From Neocallimastix lanati (nom. inval.) (lineage: Eukaryota > Neocallimastigomycota > Neocallimastigomycetes > Neocallimastigales > Neocallimastigaceae), in contig JACVTC010000036.1 in the NCBI GenBank assembly GCA_016946835.1, forward strand, positions 1,087,501-1,132,500: DNA of 45,000 nucleotides, read 5' to 3'. Below the pieces are notes generated by a model. The model did no database searches. It was given only the letters and a program-made list of their open reading frames with translations, and was not told the DNA's origin. Of the stretch, positions 12,101 through 26,760 are shown piece by piece. Numbering within the stretch: position 1 is the stretch's first letter; every line of letters begins with the position of its first letter. Made by a program: the position numbers and the translations under genes.

Positions 12101-13867
12101 CCTTATTAATTTCATTTAATATCAAATTTAATGGTTACACCCACAATCGATTATAATATTAAGATGATAATAAGGAATTTTTAAGGAAATTAAAAGTCTC
12201 TATTTAATTATTAAATTAGATTACCTTATATATAAACTTTCATAATTAATATTTTGTGTATATTGTAATTTAATATATAAAAAATGAAATGAAATAAAAT
12301 GAAATAAAATGAAATGAAGTGAAAATAAAATAAAATTATTTATTTAGAATTTTGTTAATTATAAGCTTTAATTTAATCTAATTAACGCAAATAGAATGAT
12401 TAATCATATTCTTTTATAAATATTTTAAATTATGATAATTAAAATTTAAAAGAGTCAATAGTTTTTATTCTTTTAAACTAAATATAACATTTATACATAA
12501 TAAAAAAAAATTTTTTATTTTTATTATTTTCAGATTATTTTAAAATAAAATTTAGGTTTAATTATAGAATTATAATATATAATGATAATATAGAGTTATA
12601 TTAATAAACTGTAATACATTATTAATGAATAAAAAACAAAGTTTTTATATTGAATAAATTTTAAGTAATATTAGTTTTATTATTGAAAATTAAATTATAA
12701 TTAATATATTTAATGCAATAATTTAGAATTAATCATATCATATTATTTAAAATTAATATCGTTTTATATTAGTTTTTTTTTTTTTTTTTTTTTATTATTT
12801 TTGTTTTAACCTATCTTAACAAAAATATTTTAAACTTTTTATTCTAATCATATTTTATAATTTATATATATATATATAAATCTTTTTTTAAACCTTTTTT
12901 ATATATATGAATAATATAATTTATAATATATAATTTTAAATTGTATTATATTATACAATATATTATATTTTAAAGTGTTTAATATATTAAAATTTTTATT
13001 AATTATACTTTTATGTTTTAATTTATACATATTTTTTTTTTTTTTTTTTTTTTTTTTATTTTTCATTTTTTTTTTATTTTTTTTTTTAAAGATTTTTTTT
13101 TTGATTTAAAATATATTTTTTTTTTTACCTGTTTTAGAGAAAAAAAAGTTATTTTTTTTTTTTTTTAAAGAACAAAGAAAAAGTTGTTATTTTAAAAAGA
13201 ACTAATAAAAATATTATTATATTGATAAAAAATAATTTTTTTTTATAAAAGAAATAGACAAAATAAAAAAAAATAATAAAAAAAAAAGAATAATGAAATA
13301 AATAATTAAAAATAATTTTATATAAATTATTAGCTGCTGAAAACTTTTTGAAAAATAATATAAAGAATAACAAATAAATTAAAATAAAGCATTATTAAAA
13401 GTATTATCATTTAGTATTCATAGTTCTTATTATTTGATATTCTTATTATTTGATATTACAAAATTTCCATTTTATTTTTATATTTATTATTCAATAAATG
13501 TTATAAAAAATATAAATATTTAGTGAAAAAAAAAAAAAGTATATAAAATAGAAATGAAAATTTTTATAAAAATATTAAAATTCTTTAAATAAACATTAAT
13601 AAATTAAACTGTAATATTAATAATAAAAATAAGAAAATAATAATAATAATATTAATGTTATTAACTCCTTTTTCAATATTTAAAAACTAAAAAGTTCTTT
13701 TGATTTTCATAAGAAATCAGTTTAAACTTGAAATAAATTATTCATTTAGAATATAATTTATAATTAAACATATAAAATTTATAAAAAAATAATAAAAAAA
13801 AAAAAAATAAAATTAAAAATCATATATTAATATAATATATAGTTATAGATATATATTGTAAATATAA
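9161..13867. other. A+T-rich intergenic DNA, no intact gene
   Basis: Long gene-free stretch. Short coding-like scraps appear at 9170-9240 (about 25 codons after ATGGTACAA, with an internal TAA) and at 10528-10660 (start of a scrap reading GSSICYD, then stops). Simple repeats include TTTTATTG units (9885-9930), TTATTTAT units (9985-10090), (AAAAT)n (11925-11990) and AAATG/AAATA units (12285-12320). The 74-codon minus-strand frame at 13149-13373 is Phe/Lys low complexity and unlikely to be a gene. The last few hundred bases presumably hold the promoter of the forkhead gene. Confidence 0.5.
11925..11990. repeat. (AAAAT)n microsatellite
   Basis: About 13 consecutive AAAAT units. Confidence 0.9.
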
Positions 13868-16382
<2,515 letters not shown>

Positions 16383-17513
16383 AAATAATAATAATAATAG
16401 TCATTCCTATGAATTGGAATTTATTGAGGTTGTAGTTTTTAAAATATAATTTTAAAGGAAAAAAAAAATACGCATACAAGCATTATTAGTATAATAAATA
16501 AAAAAATAAAAATAGAAAAAAAAAAAAAAAAACATAAAATAATCTTAAAATACAATTATCAGATGGAGGAACACAAACACATAATAAAAAAAGTTTACAG
16601 TTTTAACCTTTTTTTTTTTTAACTATCTATCTATTCATATATTATCTCTATTATTAAATACATTTTAATATATATAATTTTAAAATTTTTTTTATTTAAT
16701 AATAATAAAAAAAAAAAAAAAAAAAACTATTATTTACTAAGGAATTAATACTATTAATTATTATTTTTTTTTAAATATATATAATTAAATAATTCATTAT
16801 TATTCTTTTTTTCTATTATTTATTAAAAAAGTAATAATTTTTTTTTTTTACTATCTATTTATAATTTACTTAATTTATTAAATAATTTATTTATCCATTT
16901 ATAATTAAAAATTTTAAAAATTTAAAAATTTTAAAAAAAAAAAAAATAAAATAAAAATGTATATTTAAAATATATATCGTAAAATATATAAATTTAAATA
17001 AATTAATTTAATATATTTATAGACTATTAAAGAAAACAAAAATTACTTAATTTCTTGTTTTTTTTTAATATTTTTTTTTTTTTTTTTTTATATTTTATTT
17101 ATTTTTTGAATTTTTTAAATATAAAATTATATTTAAAAAAAAAAAAAAAAAAAAAAAACTTTAATTATCAAAGAAAAATTAGCTATTAAAAAAAATGATA
17201 TTAATAATAATAATAAAAAAATATTTAAACCATATAGAATTATTTGTTCAAATTGAAATTAAAAAATTAGAATTTTTTTTTTTTTTTTTTTTTTTTTTTT
17301 GTTTTATCTAATTTTATAGTACAATAATAGTGATATTATAAAATAGAAATTGATTTAAAAAAAACAAAAACAAAAAACAAAAAACAAAAAAATAAAAATA
17401 AAAAAAAAAAGGGATAAAAATCTTTATATATATATATATATATATATTATAATAATTAACAGTTAATATCCGCTACAATCAGTATAAAAATGAATAGCAA
17501 ATTCTATTTGGGT

Positions 17514-17545
<32 letters not shown>

Positions 17546-17899
17546 TTAAAATAAAGGTTTTCATTTATATTTTTTTTTTTGATCTTTATTATTTCATTTA
17601 AACTAAATAAATTAAATAAAATTTTTTAATATTTTCTCTATATTTTCATTTTTACTTTCAAAAAAATTATAATTTATTTATATTAATATGTTTTAGTATT
17701 AGAATTAGTATCTTGTTTTATTATTAGTAGTTTTCGTATTACTATTATTATTAGTATTAAGTATTAGTTTTATAGATTATTAGTACTATCTAATAATAGT
17801 TTATCATTATTGTGGAATTTAGTACTCTTTAAATAAAAAAGAATTATCTATGAAATGATATATTGAATAATTAATTCAAACAGATATTATTTATAAAAA

Positions 17900-17934
<35 letters not shown>

Positions 17935-18167
17935 TTTAATAATACATTCTATAGATTATTCTATTATAAAAAAAAATGGCTTATCAAAACTTGATTAAAT
18001 ATTATCTTTTCGAATTTTCTTTTTTTAAATTAAAATTAAAATAATTAATTTAAATGTCACCGTTACTATAAATTGTTACACAAAAAACAATTTCTAAATA
18101 TAAAAATTAAAGTTTTTTTTTTTTTTTTTATCATGATGGATATGAAGTATTATAATATTTGATTTGT
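16383..18167. other. Forkhead 3' flank and A+T-rich intergenic DNA
   Basis: No gene is seen. It contains many A and T runs (near 16515, 16707, 17137, 17274, 17901) and a degenerate trinucleotide tract at 17695-17800 (TAGTATTA-like triplets). The transcript end probably lies in the first 200-300 bp, but no single polyadenylation signal can be picked in such A+T-rich DNA. Confidence 0.45.
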
Positions 18168-18180
18168 TACGAATTTTAAT
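18168..18180. repeat. Target-site duplication, left copy (SINE at 18181)
   Basis: TACGAATTTTAAT, identical to 18506-18518, directly flanks the poly(T) end of the element. Confidence 0.8.
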
Positions 18181-18505
18181 TTTTTTTTTTTTTTTTTTTT
18201 TTTAGACTATCCCTTGTAAGTCTTGATCATATCATCCCAGCCACAACAGACAACTAATATCAGACAAACTTTATAGCGGGTGTATCAGGATAAAACAAAG
18301 TGCTCCCATGCCATACCATTTCGGCGTCGACGCTCTCAGTCACGGATTACAGAACCACAAGATTTGGAGATGATGGATACGGCAAGCCACAACCACATAC
18401 ACTATAACATTATTATTTATTTACTACATTACCTTTCTCCAAATTAGGAAATCTATCCTAACACGTGATGAACACGCAGATACATTAACTAATGAGGATT
18501 TACAA
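18181..18505 (-). mobile_element. tRNA-derived SINE-like retroposon with poly(A) tail
   Basis: Read on the minus strand, the element starts at 18505 and ends in an A23 tail (T run 18181-18203). It is flanked by a perfect 13-bp duplication, as expected for LINE-driven retroposition. It is markedly G+C-richer than its surroundings and has no open frame. The first 70 bases (TCCTCATTAGT..., then TTAGGATAGATTTCCTAA) align by eye with a tRNA-Asp/Glu-like body and a T-arm/box-B-like stem, though box B is degenerate. The middle part (18309-18341) is shared with the second SINE at 27283. Transcription by RNA polymerase III from the head is inferred. The tRNA origin of this copy is less certain than the retroposition itself. 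Confidence 0.75.
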
Positions 18506-18518
18506 TACGAATTTTAAT
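18506..18518. repeat. Target-site duplication, right copy
   Basis: TACGAATTTTAAT, identical to 18168-18180, adjoins the 5' (head) end of the minus-strand element. Confidence 0.8.
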
Positions 18519-19276
18519 AAATCATCTAATTTTTTCATTTGTTTTAATACCAATTTTTTTTTTTTTTTTTTCATTGGTTTTTAAAAATAATAAAAAAATA
18601 ATTAAGCAATTAAATTTAATAATTCTATTTTTTTTTATTTTATTTTATTTTATTTTGATAATAATTGTTATAAATAATATTAATAGAAAAAATAATTAAT
18701 TAAAGTTATTCAATTAATATTAAGTATTAATAATAATTTTCTACTTCATAAAGAATATCTCTTACTTATTTATTTCTATATTTATTTATTTAAAATTCAA
18801 TAAAAAATATGAATATAAATTCATATTTTCCATTGTATTTTTTGAATTGCCATATTTTTTTTAAATATATTTTTATATTTATTTATTTTCTATTATTATT
18901 TATTGATTTATAATTATATTATTTTCATATTTATTGCCCTTGAATATTAATATTTTTTATAATATTATTTTTATTTATACTTTAAATATATAGCAATACT
19001 GTAGATTTTTTTTTTTAATTATTACTATGTGTATAATAATATTATAGAGTTTTTTAATTATTATCAATATTCCTATTATTTAATTATTTTTTATGTAACC
19101 TATTATAGTTAATTGCTTAATAATTAATTTCTATTTCCTATTATAATTAATTATTAAAAAAAAAAAAAATGTTTTATTAGTTAAGGTTTCATATTTAATA
19201 TTATGGCTTTTTTTTTTTAAAAAATTTTTTTTTTTTAATTTTCTTAAAAATTAACCTATTTATTTTATCGATTTGA
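18519..19276. other. A+T-rich intergenic DNA
   Basis: Low-complexity A/T sequence with short direct repeats such as TATTATAGTTAATT (19102 and 19139). No gene is seen. Confidence 0.5.
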
Positions 19277-19468
19277 GCATTTCTCAAAGTGGCGTATCTT
19301 CGTATGTGGTTTTATTCTATAAATAAATAAATAAATAATAATTATTCTTTTTATTATATATATAATTTATTAATATTCAATTGTAAAAATAGTATGTTAT
19401 TAAAAATTTTTTATAATTCTTTTTATAATAGAATATATTATTATATCTTTTGAAATAATAATTGGATT
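19277..19468 (-). mobile_element. MITE-like fragment, half copy
   Basis: It begins with GCATTTCTCAAAGTGGCG and CGTATGTGG, the family end. It continues with the internal words TTATTAATATTCAATTGTAAAAA and ATAGAATATATTATTAT in the orientation opposite to the abutting copy at 19469. It lacks the other end and seems to have been joined or interrupted by that copy. Confidence 0.6.
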
Positions 19469-19812
19469 GTGCGTTTTTTTTACAATATGGCGAATAAATA
19501 TTTTTTATATAAAGCCATACATTTTTAAGATATACTATACAATCATAAACAAATATATAAATAATTATTATTTTAAAAGAAATAATAATATATATTTTCA
19601 ATTAAATATTATTATATAACTATTTCAAAAGAAATAATAATATATTCTATTAAAAAAGAATTAGAAAAAATTATTTTTATAATTGAATATTAATAAATTA
19701 TATATATATATAAAAGAATATTTATTGTTTATTTAATTATTAATTATTTGATTATTATTTATTTGATTATTAAAAAGCCACATATAAAAATACGCCATAT
19801 TACGAAATGCAC
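19469..19812 (+). mobile_element. MITE-like inverted-repeat element, near-complete copy
   Basis: 344 bp with inverted ends: left GTGCG...ACAATATGGCG, right TACGCCATATTACGAAATGCAC. The internal order is AAGCCATAC, ACAATCATAAA, AAAAGAAATAATAATATAT, CAATTAAATATTATTA, then AATTGAATATTAATAAATTA and AAAGCCACATA. The same order is found at 23441 and, inverted, at 38380. It has no open frame, as expected for a non-autonomous DNA transposon. A 74-codon minus-strand frame at 19377-19601 is part of the repeat. Confidence 0.75.
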
Positions 19813-19930
19813 GATTGCAAAACGCACTAGTTTCAAAATAATTATTTATATATTTATTTATGATTGTATAGAATACCTTTAAAAATGTATGGCTTTTTTT
19901 TAAAAAATATTTTTATAATTTAATATATTT
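19813..19930 (-). repeat. MITE-like fragment
   Basis: CAAAACGCACTAG, then AATAATTATTTATATATTTA and GATTGTATAG with AATGTATGGCTTT: the inner-left part of the family in reverse orientation, immediately beyond the copy ending at 19812. Confidence 0.55.
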
Positions 19931-20550
19931 TTATAAATAATTATTTTATTACGACTTTACAAAATAATAAAATATATTTTTTTAATTAAATACATTTTTA
20001 TAATTATTTTTATTACTATTTTATAAATAATTATTTTATTATTTATTACTATTTTATAAATAATTATTTTATTATTTATTACTATTTTATAAATAATTAT
20101 TTTATTATTTATTACTATTTTATAAATAATAAAATATATTTTTATAATTAAATATGTTTTTTTATAAATAATTATTTTATTACTATTTTACAAAATATTA
20201 AAAAAAATATTATTTGTAAAAGTAATATTAAAATAATATTGATTATTAAAAAAATATTACAAAAAAGTTTTAAAAAGCATATTTTGAATTTTTATTTATT
20301 TATTTATTCATCCATTTATATCAATACGCCACTTAGAGATATGCAATTTCTCCCTAAATTAATATTTATTTATTTAATTTAAACTGCTCATATATATAAA
20401 TGTTATATATTTAAGTACACCCTATTTATATAAAGCCATATTACGAAATGCAACTTTCCTTTTTTTTTTATTTTTTTTTTTTATTTTATTTTATTTTCAT
20501 TTTCATTTTCTAAATTAAGCGATTATATTTTAAATTTCTTCACTATAGTA

Positions 20551-20591
<41 letters not shown>

Positions 20592-20930
20592 AAAAGAAAA
20601 AATATTCTTTAAAAACAAAATATTTTTGAAACTTTAATTATATATGTATTTATAAAAAAAAAAAAAAAATTCTTGAAAAAAATATTCTTTAATTATTTTT
20701 AATATAAAAAAAATATATTCTTTAGATATTCTTAAAAATATATAAACAAAAAAAGTATTCTTTAAATATTCTTTTAATTATAAAAAAAAATATATATATA
20801 TATATATTCTATAAATATTCTTAAAAATATAAAAAAATTAATAACACTTTTTTATTTTTTATTTATTTCTAAACCTTTTTATAGTTTATTTATTTATTTA
20901 TTTAGAGAGAGTTGCATTTCGCCAAATGGC
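19931..20930. other. A+T-rich DNA with tandem repeats and MITE ends
   Basis: ATTTATTACTATTTTATAAA-type units (about 33 bp) repeat four times at 20015-20130. Family ends without partners appear at 20319-20345 (ATACGCCACTTAGAGATATGC), 20430-20452 (AAGCCATATTACGAAATGC) and 20908-20932 (TTGCATTTCGCCAAATGGCG). ATTCTTTAAATATTCTT-type units occupy 20590-20830. No gene is seen. Confidence 0.5.
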
Positions 20931-20936
20931 GTATTG

Positions 20937-21063
20937 ATAATAAAGAGTTACCAGCACTTAATTATTCTTAATTAAAATACATTTTATATTAATACATTGT
21001 GGCTTGTTCACATTATTTTAATTATAATATGTTTCAATACATTTGAAACTTATTTTTCATACA
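20937..21063 (+). repeat. Direct repeat, left copy (about 125 bp)
   Basis: ATAAAGAGTTA, then GTAGCAC/CCAGCAC, then a nearly identical run including ACATTTTATATTAATACAT and TATGTTTCAATACATTTGAA. It matches 23093-23217 in the same orientation with about ten differences. Confidence 0.75.
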
Positions 21064-23092
21064 CTTCACATATTCTAATATTCTCCCTTAAACCTAGTTA
21101 TTCTATAATGAATAAATTGGTTTACTGGTGAATATGTGTATATAAAATTATCCTATATTATAATATTAATTTGATATTATTAAACTATTAGCTATTTCTA
21201 TTCTAAATTAACCTTTAATTTTGCATTGAATAAAATAATTTTACGTTTTATCAATTTCTATAATTCGATTTAAATATTGTAAAAATAATTTCTTAAAATT
21301 ATTTATAATTGAATAATTTCCCCCTAAAACTATGTATATAATATTATTACACCATTAATATTTGATGTATCTAAAACATTTCTTATAATATATGGTTTAT
21401 ATATTACCATTTATATGATGGAAACCTTTCTCTTGAAGTTAAGATATTACACCTTCTCAATTTGTGTGAATACCTCTTATATATTGGGTTTTACATCACT
21501 TACAATTATAATCCGCTTTGAAGTTAAGCAATAACCATATATATTTTCGCTTTGTAGTTTTAGCGATAACTATTAAAATAAATTGTTAATTATATATCAG
21601 TGTACCTGATAAATCATAATCTTGGAGTATTAAAATTGATTATATTTATAATTAATTAATTATATTATTCCAGTCATTTAAACTTATTAGCAAATAATAT
21701 AAATTGCCTTCATCATTGATTTAAGATTCAATATTTCAATTAATTTCTCATTCTCTTTTAGTTTTGAAGGCTATAGTTTTGAAGGTTAATTTTTGTTAAA
21801 TCTCACTATTGGATTATTTATTCATTTCCAAGATAAATATATTTTAAATAATCCCCACAAAAAATCAGTTATGCAACTTTCCTTAAATATTTTATATTTT
21901 AAGTTCTTAATTTTATTTTTCCTACTTCCTCCCCCCCACTAAAATCCAAATTTCAAAAAAAAAAAGGATTTTATATATTTGAATTTATTCATCATTAAAA
22001 ATATTAATTATAGAAGTTTAACAATTATAATTTTAAAATACTTTGCCATCAATAAATATAGTTTGTAGATGGATAAACATCATCCATTTATATATAACTC
22101 ATGGTTATAGTTTTTATTTTATTACACCTTTCATCATGAAGGTTTGTATTATGATTATATTGAATTAATTATTATCTAAACCTATTTCACGCTAGGTATA
22201 ATAATATTATACTATTATTGTTAGAATGCACCCATTTCATGCTAGGAATTACCATTCTATTATATTTCCATTGGATATTTGGGATATTATATTTCAAATT
22301 ATTTTGGATGGGATCTCTGACATATAGTCTCCTCTATTATTGTTTATATATATATTGATATGTATAAATACACACTAAAATAACTATACTTTAAAATAAT
22401 GTGTTTTTGTTGTTTAAAAAAAAAAATCATTATTTAATATATGATTGTTTAAATCTTCTATATATATATTATTAAAGTGTGTTTTGTATATTCATAGAGT
22501 GGAAATAATTTATCACATAGTAGATTCCTTTTTATGTATACATATATTACATTACTAATAGTCAAGAGTTTATCTGTTAAAATATCAAATTATTATTTCA
22601 ATTAAGAGTCTCTTGTATGAAGATATATAATTTTCTATTATATATAACGCTTAAGCATGTTTTTTTCATAATTAAAATGATATTTTTATATTTTTTTTGA
22701 GTTTTATTTAACATGAAATAAGTTCCTTTTATCAATTATTTAATATTTTACGCCTTTCTTTAATTTTGCGATCTTGATTATTTTGATCAGTTTTATTAGT
22801 CTTCTTAAAATTGACATAATGAGCAGCTTTTATTATAATTTAAATTTCAATTTATTTTATTTTATTTTATTTTATTCAATCTGTACTTTATATTCATATT
22901 CTACTATTTATTTTATTTTATTTTATTTTTATTTTTTTTTTTAATTTTTATTTTTATTTTTGACATAATATTGTTTCCGGCCAACTATTCTTTTGATAAG
23001 AATCTTTTTTAGAGTCAGATGAGACTCTTAATCTGTTAAGAGTCAGGAATTTATGGTTTCTTATTATGTGAATGTTATTAATATATTTTATG
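21064..23092. other. Moderately A+T-rich noncoding region between direct repeats
   Basis: Less extreme in composition than its neighbours, but all six frames are closed by stops. Short internal repetitions are visible: TTGAAGTTAAG (21436, 21519) and TTTCA(C/T)GCTAGG (22184, 22237). GAGTCTC/GAGACTC words form an inverted pair (22606, 23019). It could be the worn interior of a non-autonomous LTR-type element, but I see no primer-binding site, polyprotein remnant or polypurine tract I would defend. Confidence 0.35.
22866..22930 (+). repeat. Stray inverted unit of the 51-bp minisatellite
   Basis: TTATTCAATCTGTACTTTAT, then ATTCATATTCTACTATTTAT and (TTTTA)n: the reverse complement of the minisatellite unit at 4600-5135, here as a single copy 18 kb away. 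Confidence 0.8.
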
Positions 23093-23217
23093 ATAAAGAG
23101 TTAGTAGCACTTTAATATTATTAATTAAATACATTTTATATTAATACATCGTGGCTTTTACATAATTTATATTATAATATGTTTCAATACATTTGAAGCT
23201 TATTTTTAATACATATC
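23093..23217 (+). repeat. Direct repeat, right copy (about 125 bp)
   Basis: Partner of 20937-21063. Similarity stops abruptly at about 23217, where the sequence becomes low complexity. Confidence 0.75.
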
Positions 23218-23440
23218 ATGTTTTTTAAAACTTTTTTTTTTTATAATATTTATTTAATAACAGATACTATTTTAATATTATTTTTACAAATAATATATTT
23301 TTAATATTTTGTAATATAGTAATAAAATAATTATTTATATAATATTTAATTATAAAGATATATTTTAATATTTTGTAAAAAATAATATTATAATAATAAT
23401 ATTTTAATTATAAAAATAAATTTTAGCGTTTCTGGGGACC
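23218..23440. other. A+T-rich spacer
   Basis: Low-complexity A/T sequence with a short ATATTTTTAATATTTTGTAA-like repetition (23296, 23360). No gene is seen. Confidence 0.4.
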
Positions 23441-23741
23441 GTGCATTTCGCAATGTGGCGTATAAAATTTTAGAATAAAGTCATATACTTTTAAGATATT
23501 CTATAGAATCATAAATAAATAAATAATTATTATTTTAAAAGAAATAATTATCTATTTTTTCAATTAAATCTTATTAAATAACTATTTCAAAAAAAATAAT
23601 AATATATTCTATTAAAAAAGAAATATAAAAAATTATTTTTACAATTGAATATTAATAAATTATATATATAAAAAAAATATAATTATTTATTTAATTATTA
23701 AAAAAAAGCCACATACGAAAATACGCCATATTGAAATGTAC
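23441..23741 (+). mobile_element. MITE-like inverted-repeat element, complete copy
   Basis: Left end GTGCATTTCGCAATGTGGCG, right end ATACGCCATATTGAAATGTAC, with AAAGCCACATACGAAA just inside. The interior is collinear with 19469-19812 (AAAAGAAATAAT, TTTTTTCAATTAAAT, AATAACTATTTCAAAA, ATTCTATTAAAAAAGAAAT, AATTGAATATTAATAAATTA). About 300 bp, no open frame. Confidence 0.8.
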
Positions 23742-24199
23742 GATAGCAAAATGAACTTTCTAGTGTTCTTATGTTAACCTAATCCAATAAATATTAAAAA
23801 TACTTCAATCATTATTTATTGAATTTATTCATTTATTTTTTTTAAAAAATAATTTTAATTATTAATAAATTATAATTATGTACGACAGAATTCTTTTGGT
23901 CAATTTTCTGTCATTTCTTAATAATTTATTATTTCTTAAAAATTTCAGCCATAATTCAATGAAATCTTTTCAAACACTTTTTTTTTTTTTTTTTTTTTTT
24001 ATAAAAAAATTTTTATATTCACTTATTTTAAATTTTTTTCAATGTATTAATTATTAAAAAAAAAAAAAAAAAAAAAAAAAGAAAGGAATATTTATTATTT
24101 ATATTTTAAATATTTTAAATATTTTTAATCTAAATAATAAAAAGTTTTTTTTTCATAATTCAATAGATTTATATTAAATCTATTATTATTTAACAAATA

Positions 24200-24243
<44 letters not shown>

Positions 24244-24290
24244 TATCAATAACTTAGTTTTTGATAATCTTATGAATCATTAACTATACT

Positions 24291-24343
<53 letters not shown>

Positions 24344-25116
24344 TTGTTGTTGTTGTTGTTGCTCTTTTTAAGGAAGAAATTTTAGTAGGTGGAATTATTT
24401 CTTTATCATAGTAACAAATGCTACTTCCATAGAATTTTTTTATTTTTTTAATTTTTTATTTTTTTTATATTTTATTAATATAAAATATAAAAACTATATA
24501 GTTGATTAGATGAAATATGATTTCTTTATACTTTAAATTAATCCAAGATGTATGTACCTTTCCATCTTATTCTTTATAGAGAAAGAAGTACTTATTATTC
24601 CATATATATATTTTAAGGAATTTATAAAAACATTTTGATTGATCTATTTATTTTAAATTACAAAGTTAATATATATATATATATTATTTATTTATTTTTA
24701 TTATTATTATTTTTTTAATGCTATTCTTAATTACTGACATTTCTAATCATATAAAATAAATGATAATTAATAAATACCAGTAATAAGAAATATATATATC
24801 GAATATTTCTAGTGTTGAAAAAACACTAATGTATTAAGAATTTAATTTAGTAAATTATTTAACACTTAATAGTTTTTGTTGATGAATACTCTTTTAAAAT
24901 AATAAAATAGGACTATATGAATTATCAAATTTTTTTTTCTTTTTATTTAATAATTTCTATAAAAGTAAATTAATTTTTATATATATGACAATAATAAACG
25001 TAAATTACATATAATTGACGATTATATTAAAAAAGTGAAATAGGCTAAATCATTATTTTAATATACGTATAAAGAATTGCATTTCATAGTTTTAACTTTT
25101 TTATGAATATAGAATG

Positions 25117-25149
<33 letters not shown>

Positions 25150-25195
25150 ATAAAATTTTCGATGATACAATTACTGGGAATGTTCATTGTATTCA
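23742..25195. other. Intergenic DNA with very long homopolymer runs
   Basis: T runs at 23980-24000 and 24204-24236, A run 24057-24080, then a T50 run (24293-24342) followed by six GTT triplets, and an A run at 25111-25147. A short minus-strand coding-like scrap at 24360-24430 reads GSSICYYDKE then Lys/Thr. No gene is seen. Confidence 0.45.
24293..24360. repeat. T50 run plus (GTT)6
   Basis: Uninterrupted T from 24293 to 24342, then GTTGTTGTTGTTGTTGTT. Confidence 0.9.
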
Positions 25196-25650
25196 TTGTG
25201 CTTTTTGGAATGTGGCTTATAAATAAAAGTTTAATTAATGCCCTTCATTTTTATTCTTTTTTATATAATTGTAAATAAATAAATAATAAATTAAATATTA
25301 TTAAATAATTATTATTATTATTTTAGCAAAAAATATTAAAATATACTTTTAAAATTAAATATGATTAAATATTATTTTAATAAAACGTATTAAAATATTT
25401 TTTTTTTAAATTTTATTTTTTTATTATAAAAGTAATTCTTTAAGATATTACTTTATACTATTGTAATAAAGTATTTTTTTTATTAAATATTATTAAATAG
25501 TATTTCATTATTTCATTATATAATAAAAATTTAAATATTATTATTTATTTATCAGAATTAATTTAAGCCACCCTTACATCAACTGTTTAGTGAAGTACGC
25601 CGCATTACATATAGAGCCACATTCTAAAATGCAAGGTTACGAAATACATC
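25196..25650. mobile_element. MITE-like element, diverged copy
   Basis: One end near 25203 (TTTTTGGAATGTGGCTTATAA). The other end is a cluster at 25565-25650 with AAGCCACCC, TACGCCGCATTACA, GAGCCACATTCTAAAATGC and TACGAAATAC. The A+T-rich interior has no open frame. The 84-codon frame at 25590-25844 starts in this end and runs into a (TA)n tract, so I do not call it a gene. Confidence 0.5.
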
Positions 25651-25776
25651 ATATTCACAATTACGATCTTTTTCCTTTTATATTATCATGCTTTTTTTTC
25701 GTTTTTATGCAAAAGGTAGTAAGAGAGTATAGAATAATTCAATTACCTAGTTTTAATGTATTAAATGATGCTGTTA

Positions 25777-25818
<42 letters not shown>

Positions 25819-26139
25819 TAGCATTTTATTTAGATTTATTGTGATTAGATTACAAAAAAAAAAAAAATATATTTGTGTTATATTTTTATTTTTAATATAT
25901 TCATTTATTCATAAAAGTTTGATGGGTCAAAAGATATTAGTACTATATAAAGAGTAGTAACAATAGAATAGTGATTATCATAGGTAAATATATATATATA
26001 TTGAAAATAATTTCTATTAAAGTTTAAAAGGGTGATTTATTGAAAGCCAATGATAATGACACACCTTCTTTTAGTGATGTTATGTAAAAAGTTAAAGTAA
26101 ATATAAAGATAAATATATGTATATATATATAAATCTATA

Positions 26140-26170
<31 letters not shown>

Positions 26171-26489
26171 TACACCTTCTTTGATTTGCTTTAATATACT
26201 CCATGTAATATATTTTAAGTAGAACTGTTATATCCTTAGCAATCTATTTGGTTTCACCATTAGTTATTTTTTTTTTTTTTTTATTTTATTTTATTTTTTA
26301 AATCATAGGTAAAAATATATTTAAATTTATATATAATTTATTAACAATTATATAAAAATATAAATATATAAAGTATGACAAAATATTTTTCAGAAAAACA
26401 TTTTTCAGAAAAATATTTTTACAGGAAAAACAAGAAAATGAATATATAAAAAAAAACATCAATAATATTATATTATTTTGATAATAATG
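25651..26489. other. A+T-rich intergenic DNA
   Basis: Contains (TA)n at 25780-25814 and an (ATT)n tract at 26140-26170. Somewhat mixed composition at 25920-26100, but no open frame. Confidence 0.45.
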
Positions 26490-26760
26490 ATAAGATATGA
26501 TATCGACACTTTTGTTTTTAAAAATTGATAATGTTAAATGTGAAATTGTTGATATTTATAGTGCTGATGTAAATGGTATGAAAAAAAAACAGGACTTCTA
26601 AATATATATATATATATAAAAAGGAAGACTTTTCAAATATAATCTAGCAAATAATTATGCAGTTCCAGAAGTTAAAAAATGGGAGAAGGATTTATTCACT
26701 GCTAATGGCATTACTTTTATAGCATACTTTCTTTACTTCAAAAGGTGTTAAAATTGATTG
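26490..26760 (+). pseudogene. Coding-like fragment, family unknown
   Basis: Two short in-frame stretches with normal-looking codon use: from the ATG near 26497 (ending YSADVNGMKKKQDF, then stop) and at 26647-26748 (containing NNYAVPEVKKWEKDLF and ANGIT, then stop). They are separated by A+T-rich sequence with stops. GTATGA near 26576 and CTAG near 26646 could be intron borders, so this may be part of a spliced gene, but the second stretch stops soon after. A decayed gene fragment is the more economical reading. I do not recognise the family. Confidence 0.35.

Noticed and set aside
25590-25844. 84-codon frame with some mixed composition
   Set aside because: It begins inside a MITE-like end and finishes in a (TA)n tract; not a plausible gene.
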